A program made the translations under genes and the position numbers. Shown one piece after another: positions 1 to 5,409 of a stretch of 5,409 nucleotides of DNA; position 1 is the first letter of the stretch; the number at the start of each line of letters is the position of its first letter. Origin of the DNA: Pseudomonadota bacterium (lineage in GTDB: Bacteria > Pseudomonadota > Alphaproteobacteria > Rhizobiales > Xanthobacteraceae); assembly GCA_023391175.1 (NCBI GenBank), contig JAEWBL010000480.1:1-5409 (forward strand), given 5' to 3'. The notes under the pieces are model-generated. The model had not been told where the DNA came from. It was given only the letters and a program-made list of their open reading frames with translations, and did not search any database.

Positions 1-500
1 TCCCAGCCGTTATGGGCGAAGACGCCGAAGGGATAGACGCAGAGGGTGGAGAAGGCGACGATCCGGCTGTCGCGGAAGTGGGAGGCGACGGTCGCGGGCA
101 CCATGGTGTTCATGGCCCAGGCAAAGGAGGGGTCGTCATTGGTGCCGAACTTCTTGCCGGCCATGTAGACCACGTTCTTCACCTTGGGCAGCTGCGCCAC
201 CGCCTCCGCGTCCAGCAGGTCGCAGCGGATGGTCTCGATGCCGAAGCCCTCCAGCTCCTCCTTGGAGCCTGCCTCCGAGAAGCGCGCGACCCCGATCACC
301 CTTTTCTCCGGCGCGGCGCGCTTGGCCATGCGGGCGAGGGAGGGGCCGACCTTGCCGGCGACACCGAGGACGATGATGTCCCCGTCCAGAGTGGCGAAGT
401 CGTCCACCAGCCCCTGGGTGGGACGGGAGACCAGCTCCTCGAGCTGCTCCTCGGTCTCGATCAGGTCCGGCACGGTGTCGAAGGTCAGGCGTTCACTCAC
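1..500 (-). CDS. NAD-dependent epimerase/dehydratase-type oxidoreductase (3' end beyond window)
   Basis: Reading leftward from a GTG at 500, the frame stays open to the window edge and gives the first 166 residues. A GGAG motif lies about 9 nt upstream. An ATG at 514 is out of frame and meets a stop after five codons, so GTG is the start. Residues 40-56 (GDIIVLGVAGKVGPSLA) form a Rossmann beta-alpha unit with a G-x-x-G-x-x-G motif (G46, G49, G52), preceded by about 35 residues of acidic N-terminal extension. Residues 147-157 (IVAFSTLCVYP) match the strand carrying the catalytic Ser/Thr (S151/T152) in extended SDR epimerases. The Tyr-x-x-x-Lys pair would lie beyond the edge. The fold and NAD(P) binding are well supported; the substrate is unknown. 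The gene is divergent from the IclR regulator and may be one of its targets. An ordinary dehydrogenase of the same fold is the main alternative. Confidence 0.85.
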   Translation of the reverse strand, partial: MSERLTFDTVPDLIETEEQLEELVSRPTQGLVDDFATLDGDIIVLGVAGKVGPSLARMAKRAAPEKRVIGVARFSEAGSKEELEGFGIETIRCDLLDAEAVAQLPKVKNVVYMAGKKFGTNDDPSFAWAMNTMVPATVASHFRDSRIVAFSTLCVYPFGVFAHNGW

Positions 501-530
501 GAATCCGCTCCCATTTTTCCTGACAGGCCT

Positions 531-605
531 CGAATGGCACCCGAACGGGGCATGAACCCGCACCGAACAGGGGCCTGAACCGCCCCGAACCTTGCTCGGT
601 TCAGG
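531..605. repeat. Helically phased YGAAY array
   Basis: Six pentamers of the form C/T-GAA-C/T start at 531, 542, 553, 564, 576 and 586, at intervals of 11, 11, 11, 12 and 10 bp, close to one DNA turn each. Two longer units, CCGAACGGGGCATGAACC (541-558) and CCGAACAGGGGCCTGAACC (563-581), form an imperfect tandem repeat with a period of about 22 bp, differing by one inserted base and one substitution. An inverted copy (GGTTC) sits at 598-602. The array lies 31-105 bp upstream of the oxidoreductase start, in its probable leader or promoter. It could be a row of half-sites on one face of the helix or an old duplication; its function is unknown. Confidence 0.6.
574..605. repeat. 9-bp inverted repeat, possible hairpin
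   Basis: CCTGAACCG (574-582) and CGGTTCAGG (597-605) are exact reverse complements separated by 14 bases. With a one-base bulge the stem can lengthen through GGC/GCC. No run of T follows on either strand, so this is not a typical intrinsic terminator. It could be a spaced operator or a hairpin in the leader RNA of the leftward gene. Confidence 0.5.
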
Positions 606-624
606 TGCCGGCCTGCTTGTTTAT

Positions 625-643
625 TGGGTAACGCCGTTACCCA
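625..643. promoter_or_regulatory. Palindromic operator candidate 1
   Basis: TGGGTAACGCCGTTACCCA is a perfect 8-bp inverted repeat around a 3-bp centre. It lies in the AT-rich middle of the divergent region, next to a possible leftward -10 element (TATAGA). A degenerate copy with the same 3-bp spacer lies at 747-761, so one dimeric regulator probably binds both. The adjacent IclR protein is the natural candidate. Palindromes with GTAAC/GTTAC arms also occur as targets of other regulator families, so the binder is inferred. Confidence 0.6.
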
Positions 644-645
644 TA

Positions 646-680
646 TCTATAGGGCTAAATTCGTCCAAAGTCGGAGTCAA
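646..680 (-). promoter_or_regulatory. Weak candidate promoter for the leftward gene
   Basis: Read leftward, a -35-like TTGACT (680-675) and a -10-like TATAGA (651-646) are both present. They are 23 bp apart, too far for a standard sigma-70 promoter, and the hexamer 17 bp from TTGACT (TAGCCC) is poor. Either element could still be used with a weaker partner. If TATAGA is real, palindrome 1 would cover the start of transcription. Confidence 0.2.
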
Positions 681-726
681 GCGTGTATTTTCAGTTCAGC
701 TTCGCAGTTTGAGCCGCGATACGGCC

Positions 727-754
727 TTGCCACGCTCGAAATCATGGATAACAT
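727..754 (+). promoter_or_regulatory. Candidate sigma-70-type promoter for the IclR gene
   Basis: TTGCCA (727-732, five of six matches to TTGACA) and TAACAT (749-754, four of six matches to TATAAT) are separated by 16 bp. Transcription would begin near 761 and give a leader of about 35 nt. The -10 element lies inside palindrome 2, so a protein bound there would block polymerase. This is pattern matching only. Confidence 0.35.
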
Positions 755-761
755 CGTTATC
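747..761. promoter_or_regulatory. Palindromic operator candidate 2
   Basis: GATAACATCGTTATC is a perfect 6-bp inverted repeat around a 3-bp centre, ending 33 bp before the IclR start codon. Aligned with the first palindrome it keeps TGGNTAAC-N3-GTTANC, including the TGG just to its left (745-747). The centres of the two sites are 120 bp apart (634 and 754). It overlaps the proposed -10 of the IclR promoter, which fits repression of the gene by its own product. Confidence 0.55.
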
Positions 762-794
762 AGTGATTGCCGGGTGCGTTGAAGGGTAGATGAG

Positions 795-1649
795 ATGGCG
801 AAAGTTGCGGCCGGGGCCCCTCCCCAGAAAATCGACGAGACCATCGTCTCGGTGGAGCGCGCCTTCGACATCATCGGGATGCTGGCCGATTCCGTGGACG
901 GATTCCCGCTGGCCGAGATCGCCCGCCGCCTCGACCTGAACAAGGCCATCGTCTCCAAGCTGTTGAATACGCTGGAGTCGCAGATGCTGGTGTGGCGCGA
1001 TGAGCGCGCCCAGCGCTATTACCTCACCTACCGCATCAGCAACCTCGGCCTGCGCCACCTGCAGACCAGCCGGCTGCTGGACCAGTGCTCCGCGGCGCTC
1101 CGCCAACTGGCGGAAGAGACCGGCGAACTGGTGCGCCTCGCCATTGTCGAGCCGGGCGGGCAGCGAATCGTGTGGGTGCAATCCTTTGCGGGCAGCAAGA
1201 GATCGCTGCGCATCGATCCCAATTACACGCTGGAGATCGGCCTCCACACCCATGCCACCGGCAAGGCCTGGCTCTCGACGCTGCCCTTCGCCGATGCGCT
1301 CAAACTGTTGATGCACCAGGGAATCGAGGCTTCGACCGCGTATTCCAAGACCTCCATTTCCGACATCCGCGCGGAGCTGGAGGAGGTGGCACGGCGCGGC
1401 TTCGCGCTGAGCTATGAGGAGAACGAGCTGGGCGTGGGGGCAGTCGCCGCCCCCATCCTCGCCTCGACGCTGGGCGGCGCGCCCGAATGCGTGGGCGTGG
1501 TGAGCCTTGCGGCCCCCACCAACCGCATGAGCCGGGCGGACCTCGAAAGCTGCGGCTCCTTCGTGATGGCGACCACCCGCCGCCTGGGCGAGACCTGGCC
1601 GCTGGAGGCCCGCGCCCGCAGCGGCGCCTTCCCGCGCATGGTGGAATAA
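795..1649 (+). CDS. IclR-family transcriptional regulator
   Basis: A 284-residue protein with the normal IclR layout. Residues 16-36 lead into a winged helix-turn-helix (PLAEIARRLDLNKAIVSKLL at about 38-57) with the wing to about residue 80. A ligand-binding domain follows from about 95 to 265. It keeps the family landmarks TGKAWLS (155-161) and GFALSYEENELGVGAVAAP (202-220), which help form the small-molecule pocket. The ATG at 795 is the only plausible start: an in-frame TGA lies at 780-782, and AAGGG at 782-786 gives an 8-nt ribosome-site spacing. It is cytoplasmic and binds DNA as a dimer or tetramer. The 25-bp gap to the enolase-type gene implies co-transcription, and the upstream palindromes suggest autoregulation. 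The effector, probably a carboxylic acid as for many relatives, cannot be told from sequence. Confidence 0.95.
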   Translation: MAKVAAGAPPQKIDETIVSVERAFDIIGMLADSVDGFPLAEIARRLDLNKAIVSKLLNTLESQMLVWRDERAQRYYLTYRISNLGLRHLQTSRLLDQCSAALRQLAEETGELVRLAIVEPGGQRIVWVQSFAGSKRSLRIDPNYTLEIGLHTHATGKAWLSTLPFADALKLLMHQGIEASTAYSKTSISDIRAELEEVARRGFALSYEENELGVGAVAAPILASTLGGAPECVGVVSLAAPTNRMSRADLESCGSFVMATTRRLGETWPLEARARSGAFPRMVE

Positions 1650-1662
1650 CCAGCGGACATAC

Positions 1663-1666
1663 AAGG
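1663..1666 (+). promoter_or_regulatory. Ribosome binding site of the enolase-superfamily gene
   Basis: AGGA lies 8 nt before the ATG at 1675, within the 25-bp gap after the IclR stop. It supports this start and independent initiation within a shared transcript. Confidence 0.6.
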
Positions 1667-1674
1667 ATAAAATC

Positions 1675-3087
1675 ATGGGAGAGGACGCGGCGCCGCGCGT
1701 GCGGCTGGCCGAGGCGAACCTGCGCGAGCGCGCGGCAAAGCTGCGCATGCCGTTCCGCTTCGGGGTCGCCACGCTGCGAGAGGTGCGGCAGGCGGAACTC
1801 ACCGTGCGGATCGTGGCGGCGGACGGGCGCGGCGCGGTGGGCATCGCCGCCGAGTGCCTTCTGCCCAAATGGTTCGACAAGAACCCCGCGCTCTCCGACG
1901 ATGATAATGTGGAGCAGCTCCGAGCCTCGCTGGCGATCGCGCTGGAGTTATACGCCGCCTTGCCGGCGGACACGCCGTTCGGCCTTTCCACCAGCGTTTA
2001 CAAGGAGCAGCAGGCGCGTTGCGCGGCGCTGGGGCTCAATCCGCTGGTCGCCTCCTACGGCCCGGCGCTGGTGGACCGGGCCATTCTGGATGCGACCGGG
2101 CGGATGCTCGGCTTGTCCTTCGCGGCGATGATCCGGGGCAACGTCGCAGGTATCACCGTTAGCTCCGGCTTGACCGGGGACCTTGAGGGCTTCGACATCG
2201 CTCAATTCCTGGGCAATTTGCGGCCTCAGGATACCATCGGGGTGCGCCATACGGTGGGCATGGTGGACGCCCTAACGGCCGCCGATCCCCTCGACGGGCC
2301 GGAAGACGGCCTGCCGCAAACCCTTGAGGACGTTGTCAAAACCTACGGCTGCCGCTTCTACAAGCTGAAGGCGGGCGGCGACATCGCCGCCGATCTCGAC
2401 CGCCTCACCCGCATCGCCGCGGTGCTGGACGCCGGTCCTGCCCCATATCACGTCACTTTGGATGGCAACGAGCAGTATTCGGACGTGAACGGCATCGTCG
2501 AACTGTGGCGGCGCATGTCGGAAACGCCTGCACTTTCAAGGCTTTGCGCTTCCACCCTCTATATCGAGCAACCCATCCGCCGCGCCGTCGCTCTGGAGCG
2601 GGAGGTGGGGGCACTGGCATCCCTGAAGCCCGTGATGATCGACGAATCGGACGCCACCCTGGATGCCTTCCCCAAGGCTATCTCATTGGGATATCAGGGT
2701 GTTTCCACCAAGACCTGCAAGGGCTTCTACAAATCCATCCTCAACGCCGCCCGCATCGAGAAGCGCAACGCGGAGTTGGGCGAAAGCCGATTTTTCCTTT
2801 CTGCAGAAGACCTTTGCACCTGGTCCGGCATCAGCACCCAGCAGGACCTCGCCCTCGTCTCCCTGCTGGGTCTCACCCATGTGGAACGCAACGGCCATCA
2901 CTATCTGGACGGCATGTCGTTTGCGCCGGAGGCGGAGCAGGACGCGTTCCTCACAGCCCATGGCGACCTCTACCATCGCCCCCCCGGCGGGCCTGTCCGC
3001 CTCGCCGTCAGGCAGGGGGCGGTCAGCCTGAAATCTCTGCAGTGCCAAGGCTTTGCCGTGGGCGTCCCGCCGGTCATGGGTGGATGA
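1675..3087 (+). CDS. Enolase-superfamily enzyme, lysine-type (MLE-like) active site
   Basis: A 470-residue cytoplasmic protein. After an N-terminal capping region (about 1-150), the barrel shows superfamily landmarks in order: YKLK (K230-x-K232), LDGNEQ (D263), YIEQP (E298), MIDES (D323) and STKTCKG (K346). By family knowledge, D263, E298 and D323 would bind Mg2+, and K232 with K346 would be the opposing acid/base pair, as in the muconate-lactonizing subgroup. E378 (SAEDL) lies on a later strand. Such enzymes abstract a proton next to a carboxylate, giving lactonization/cycloisomerization, racemization, epimerization or dehydration. At 470 residues it is about 100 longer than typical members, partly from added sequence around 165-225, so it may be a divergent family. 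Its place behind an IclR regulator and opposite an oxidoreductase suggests acid catabolism. Substrate and product are unassigned. The 3' end overlaps the convergent transporter gene by 14 bp. Confidence 0.88.
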   Translation: MGEDAAPRVRLAEANLRERAAKLRMPFRFGVATLREVRQAELTVRIVAADGRGAVGIAAECLLPKWFDKNPALSDDDNVEQLRASLAIALELYAALPADTPFGLSTSVYKEQQARCAALGLNPLVASYGPALVDRAILDATGRMLGLSFAAMIRGNVAGITVSSGLTGDLEGFDIAQFLGNLRPQDTIGVRHTVGMVDALTAADPLDGPEDGLPQTLEDVVKTYGCRFYKLKAGGDIAADLDRLTRIAAVLDAGPAPYHVTLDGNEQYSDVNGIVELWRRMSETPALSRLCASTLYIEQPIRRAVALEREVGALASLKPVMIDESDATLDAFPKAISLGYQGVSTKTCKGFYKSILNAARIEKRNAELGESRFFLSAEDLCTWSGISTQQDLALVSLLGLTHVERNGHHYLDGMSFAPEAEQDAFLTAHGDLYHRPPGGPVRLAVRQGAVSLKSLQCQGFAVGVPPVMGG

Positions 3088-3979
3088 CGAGGCCCCACCA
3101 CGTCCACGCCGTGAGCATGGAAAGCGGCACGCCGATGCCGATGACGAGGGCCACGAGGTCCGGCTCCAGATCGTGGTCGAGCGCGATGATGCTGGCGCCC
3201 AGCATGGGCGGCATGGCCATCTCCAGCATCGCCACCTGCGCCACCGGATCGCCGGTTCGTCCCAGTGCCGCATACATCAGGAAAATCGCCAGCGGCGCCA
3301 GCACCAGCCGATAGCCGAGCCCCACCGCCAGCGCGCCGACACGGCCGGAAATGCGATCAAAACGAAGGGCATAGCCTACAGCCGCCAAGGCAATGGGGGT
3401 GAGCGTCTGGGCCAGCGCCTCGACCAGTTGGTCGAGCCAGTCGGGGCGCGGCAGGTCATTGGTGGCGAAGGCGATCAGGATGGCCCAGAAGGGCGGGAAG
3501 GTGCCGATGCGCTTGGCCACCGCCCGCCAGTCGAAATGCCCCGCGCTCGCCACGGCGGCGATGGCAAGGCCCAGTGTGGACAAGGCGAGGTAGGAGCCGA
3601 ACAGGTCGATGACGATGCCCAGCCCCAGCCATTGGCTGCCGGCGAAGGCCGCGATCATGGGCAGGCCGACAAACGAGGTGTTGCCCCAGCCACCCACCAG
3701 AAGCAGCGCGCCGGCCCGCCGATGCGACCAGCCGAACGCCCGGCAAAGCGGCACCACCACGAGGATCGCGAGGAGCGCGCCCATCCACGGTGTCGCCGCG
3801 GCCAGCCACCAGCCGTCATCCATCTTCAGGTCATGGACGCTCCTGAGCGCGGCCGCTGGCAGGGCGACATTGATGACCCAGCCGCCGAAAGCCTTGGTGG
3901 CGGTGTCCGGCAGACGGCCGGACCAGCGCAGCACGATGCCGATCAGAAGGCAGGTGAAGATGAGTGAGATTTCGTGCAT
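3074..3979 (-). CDS. AEC-family (auxin efflux carrier-like) membrane transporter
   Basis: A 301-residue, very hydrophobic protein with about ten membrane segments, at roughly 3-18, 33-48, 60-78, 88-111, 118-143, 162-173, 185-205, 215-237, 247-266 and 273-297. The N-terminal segment followed by a Leu-Pro turn (VALPAAAL, 38-45) and the central GNTSFVGLPM (99-108) are typical of bacterial AEC permeases, a family that includes malonate and other carboxylate carriers. I start at the ATG at 3979 because its N-terminus begins directly with the first membrane helix. An upstream TTG at 4033 would add 18 Arg-rich residues not expected in the family. The ribosome site is weak (GGGAACGGGG just upstream). 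It follows the propeller gene by 69 bp in the same direction and may share its transcript. The substrate is unknown; a carboxylate handled by the neighbouring enolase-type enzyme is possible but speculative. Confidence 0.9.
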   Translation of the reverse strand: MHEISLIFTCLLIGIVLRWSGRLPDTATKAFGGWVINVALPAAALRSVHDLKMDDGWWLAAATPWMGALLAILVVVPLCRAFGWSHRRAGALLLVGGWGNTSFVGLPMIAAFAGSQWLGLGIVIDLFGSYLALSTLGLAIAAVASAGHFDWRAVAKRIGTFPPFWAILIAFATNDLPRPDWLDQLVEALAQTLTPIALAAVGYALRFDRISGRVGALAVGLGYRLVLAPLAIFLMYAALGRTGDPVAQVAMLEMAMPPMLGASIIALDHDLEPDLVALVIGIGVPLSMLTAWTWWGLVIHP

Positions 3980-4048
3980 GGCCCCGTTCCCGCAGTCCCG
4001 GCCATACGGACCGCGGCTGAAACGTGGGCGCAAGCGGAATTTCGGGCC
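3980..4048 (-). other. Short spacer between propeller and transporter genes
   Basis: This 69-bp GC-rich gap shows no strong hairpin followed by T residues and no clear promoter. Read-through from the propeller gene into the transporter gene is therefore plausible. Confidence 0.4.
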
Positions 4049-4996
4049 TCAGGGCACCAGCGCCATCACCCGCGGCCCGTCGCAGACCGGGATGCGGGCG
4101 GTGATGGCGAAATCATCGAGGGTCACCACCGTGACGCGGTTGGCGAACCACTCGGCCACATAGGCTCGCCCGGTCGCCCCATCCACGAGAACGTCCTCGG
4201 GCGAGCCGCCAAGGCGCAGGCGCTTGGTGATGGAGGCCGTCTCAGGATCGATCAGGTTCAGCGTGCCTGCCTGCTGGTCAGTGGCGAGCAGAAGTCCCCG
4301 GCCGGGCAGGAAGGCGACGCCATAGGGCATCTTCATGCCGCCGATCCGCGTCGCGCGGTGATCCGCCTTGACGATCAGCGTAACATCCCCGCTGCGCACA
4401 TCCGCCACCGCCACGAGGGCCGGATCGGAGGCATCGAGCGCATAGGGCGCGCGGCCCACCGGGAGGGCGCCGGTGCGGGTGAAGGCGGGCAGGGCAATGA
4501 GGCTCACGGCATCGCTTTCCCGGTCGGCGCTGTAGAGCGTGCGGCCGTCCGGATCGATGGCGAGATGGGCCGGGGCACGGCCCACGCCAAGCGTGCCGGT
4601 GATGGCAAGGGTGCGCGGATCGACGCGGAGAATCCTGTCGCCGGACCAATCGCCGACATAGAGCGCCGCCCCGTCCGGCGCCGTTGCGATGCCGAACGGC
4701 TGGCCGCCGATGCGAGCGGTGGCCGTGACCGTCCGTGCCTTCACATCGATCCGGGTGAGGAGGCCGATGTCCGGATGGGTGATGAAGGCAAAGGCGCCAT
4801 CCGGAGAAAGCGCGATCGCGGCCGGCACCTTGTCCACCTTCACCCGCGCCGTCACCGCGGCCGTCGCGGTGTCGATCACGTTCACCTCCGCTGCACCCTG
4901 GCAGACGGCAAGGAGGGTGCCGGCGATGGCGGGCAAGCTCCAGCCGAGGGCGAGGAGGGCGAGTGAGAGGACGGCGAGCGCCGCCGACAACCTCAC
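4049..4996 (-). CDS. Exported YncE-like seven-bladed beta-propeller protein
   Basis: A 315-residue protein with an N-terminal signal peptide: one Arg, a hydrophobic core at about 5-19, and a probable cleavage site after LPAIA (21-25). The mature part is built of repeats of about 40 residues resembling VG..P..IA..PDG..LYV......I..ID..T. Examples are IALSPDG (61-67), IATAPDG (103-109) and LAIDPDG (145-151). This matches the YncE/PQQ-associated propeller group, periplasmic proteins thought to act as binding scaffolds; no catalytic residues are known for them. The two Cys (C32, C305) lie near the two ends. The GTG start at 4996 overlaps the upstream stop as GTGA, with GAAGG only 3 nt before it, suggesting translational coupling. 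A TTG two codons later is possible but would lose the Arg of the signal peptide. The link to PQQ metabolism is inferred from family resemblance. Confidence 0.87.
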   Translation of the reverse strand: MRLSAALAVLSLALLALGWSLPAIAGTLLAVCQGAAEVNVIDTATAAVTARVKVDKVPAAIALSPDGAFAFITHPDIGLLTRIDVKARTVTATARIGGQPFGIATAPDGAALYVGDWSGDRILRVDPRTLAITGTLGVGRAPAHLAIDPDGRTLYSADRESDAVSLIALPAFTRTGALPVGRAPYALDASDPALVAVADVRSGDVTLIVKADHRATRIGGMKMPYGVAFLPGRGLLLATDQQAGTLNLIDPETASITKRLRLGGSPEDVLVDGATGRAYVAEWFANRVTVVTLDDFAITARIPVCDGPRVMALVP

Positions 4997-5409
4997 TTGC
5001 CTTCGGCCTTGGTCTTGAGCCCGTTGACGCCGGCCTCGAAGAAGGCCGTCATGGCGGCCACGGCGGCCTCGTCATTCAGTTCGTCGGGCGGGAAATTGGA
5101 CGTGTCGCCGCGATAGAAGCGGCCGGCCATCACCACCTCGCTCTTGCCTGCGCCTGCGTCGTTCACGCTGAGGGTGATGGTGTAGAAACTCACCGGCAGC
5201 GCCTCCACATTCTCCGTGTTGAGCCGCCACGAGAGGGTGCGCTGGGCCGCATCGACATCATCGAGGCCGTCGGCGATCTCGCCCTTCTCCAGCACCAGCA
5301 CGCGCTCTGCGCCGGCCGCGTTGCCGCCCTTGGCCTTCACCGCCTTCACCATGGGATGCCAGGCGCCGATGCCGGCGAAATCGCCCGCGATCTTCCACAC
5401 GGCGTCGGG
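4993..5409 (-). CDS. SRPBCC-family (MxaD-like) protein, 5' end beyond window
   Basis: The frame is open from the right edge to a TGA at 4993-4995 and gives 138 residues. A GTG at 5400 is not the true start, because the reading (PDAVWKIAGDF) continues the family pattern without a break. Visible residues 4-19 (VWKIAGDFAGIGAWHP) match the first helices of the START/Bet v1-like SRPBCC fold. The middle holds strands such as RTLSWRL and VSFYTITLSV, and the end (about 115-134) is the long C-terminal helix that closes the ligand cavity. The motif pattern resembles MxaD, a periplasmic accessory of methanol oxidation, and other SRPBCC proteins share it. About 25-50 residues, perhaps including a signal peptide, are missing. 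It is the first visible gene of the leftward group and is coupled to the propeller gene by a 4-nt overlap. Confidence 0.85.
   Translation of the reverse strand, partial: PDAVWKIAGDFAGIGAWHPMVKAVKAKGGNAAGAERVLVLEKGEIADGLDDVDAAQRTLSWRLNTENVEALPVSFYTITLSVNDAGAGKSEVVMAGRFYRGDTSNFPPDELNDEAAVAAMTAFFEAGVNGLKTKAEGK

Larger units (their letters stand above)
501..794. promoter_or_regulatory. Divergent intergenic regulatory region
   Basis: This 294-bp non-coding stretch separates the divergent starts of the oxidoreductase (GTG at 500) and the IclR gene (ATG at 795). Its left third is GC-rich and carries a phased repeat array and an inverted repeat. Its middle (about 611-700) is clearly more AT-rich than the surrounding genes, as expected of promoter DNA. 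Two related palindromes lie at 625-643 and 747-761. Short frames crossing this region show no recognisable protein, so I treat it as regulatory. Confidence 0.8.

Noticed and set aside
519..530. Small palindromes CCTGACAGG and AGGCCT upstream of the oxidoreductase
   Set aside because: They are too short to stand out from chance in GC-rich DNA and have no second copy in the gap.
12..578. Plus-strand open frame opposite the oxidoreductase gene
   Set aside because: The minus-strand frame shows a clear Rossmann fold with nucleotide-binding glycines. The plus frame is Gly/His/Asp-rich without motifs.
592..789. A 65-codon plus-strand frame in the divergent gap
   Set aside because: It has no convincing domain, spans both palindromes and the AT-rich promoter DNA, and ends just before the IclR start.
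696..1991. A long minus-strand open frame (431 codons) antisense to the IclR gene
   Set aside because: It covers the IclR coding region and the start of the enolase-type gene. Its translation is low-complexity, rich in Ala, Arg, Gly and His, and has no recognisable domain, as expected from the opposite strand of GC-rich genes.
1675..3087. Assignment as a mandelate-racemase-type (His/Asp) acid-sugar dehydratase
   Set aside because: A lysine (K346) occupies the position after the third metal ligand where the muconate-lactonizing subgroup has its second base, and I see no matching His-Asp dyad.
3980..4033. N-terminal extension of the transporter from a TTG at 4033
   Set aside because: It adds 18 Arg-rich residues before the first membrane helix, unlike AEC proteins; the ATG at 3979 gives the usual N-terminus.
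3053..4966. Two long plus-strand open frames opposite the transporter and propeller genes
   Set aside because: Both are charged, low-complexity translations with no domain, while the minus strand encodes clear membrane helices and propeller repeats.

Overview
The window looks like chromosomal DNA from a GC-rich alphaproteobacterium, probably a Hyphomicrobiales (Rhizobiales) member such as a Xanthobacteraceae-like organism. This rests on base composition, G/C-ending codons, the use of GTG starts and the gene families present; no marker gene fixes the genus. Six protein-coding genes are supported, two of them cut by the window edges. I saw no tRNA, rRNA, CRISPR array, transposase or attachment site.

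Left part (1-3087): a divergent regulatory and catabolic module. On the minus strand, a GTG-started NAD-dependent epimerase/dehydratase-type gene runs off the left edge. On the plus strand lies an IclR-family regulator followed 25 bp later by an enolase-superfamily enzyme with the lysine-type (muconate-lactonizing-like) active site. The 294-bp gap between the divergent starts (501-794) is the most structured non-coding DNA here. It holds two related palindromes of the form TGGNTAAC-N3-GTTANC, an array of six YGAAY pentamers spaced about 11 bp apart, and a 9-bp inverted repeat. The simplest reading is that the IclR protein controls itself, the enolase-type enzyme and the divergent oxidoreductase in response to a substrate (a sugar acid or another carboxylic acid). 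The substrate cannot be read from the sequence.

Right part (3074-5409): three genes read leftward on the minus strand. An SRPBCC/MxaD-like protein, cut at its 5' end by the window edge, overlaps by 4 nt an exported YncE-like beta-propeller protein. An AEC-family membrane transporter follows after about 70 bp. The SRPBCC plus propeller pair resembles accessory genes found near PQQ-dependent alcohol oxidation systems in methylotrophs, but no dehydrogenase, cytochrome or PQQ gene is visible, so that link is an inference. The transporter converges on the enolase-type gene and the two coding regions overlap by 14 bp, leaving no intergenic terminator.

No clearly new multi-gene system is evident. 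The parts most worth a second look are the regulatory region at 531-761 and the unassigned reaction of the enolase-superfamily protein.
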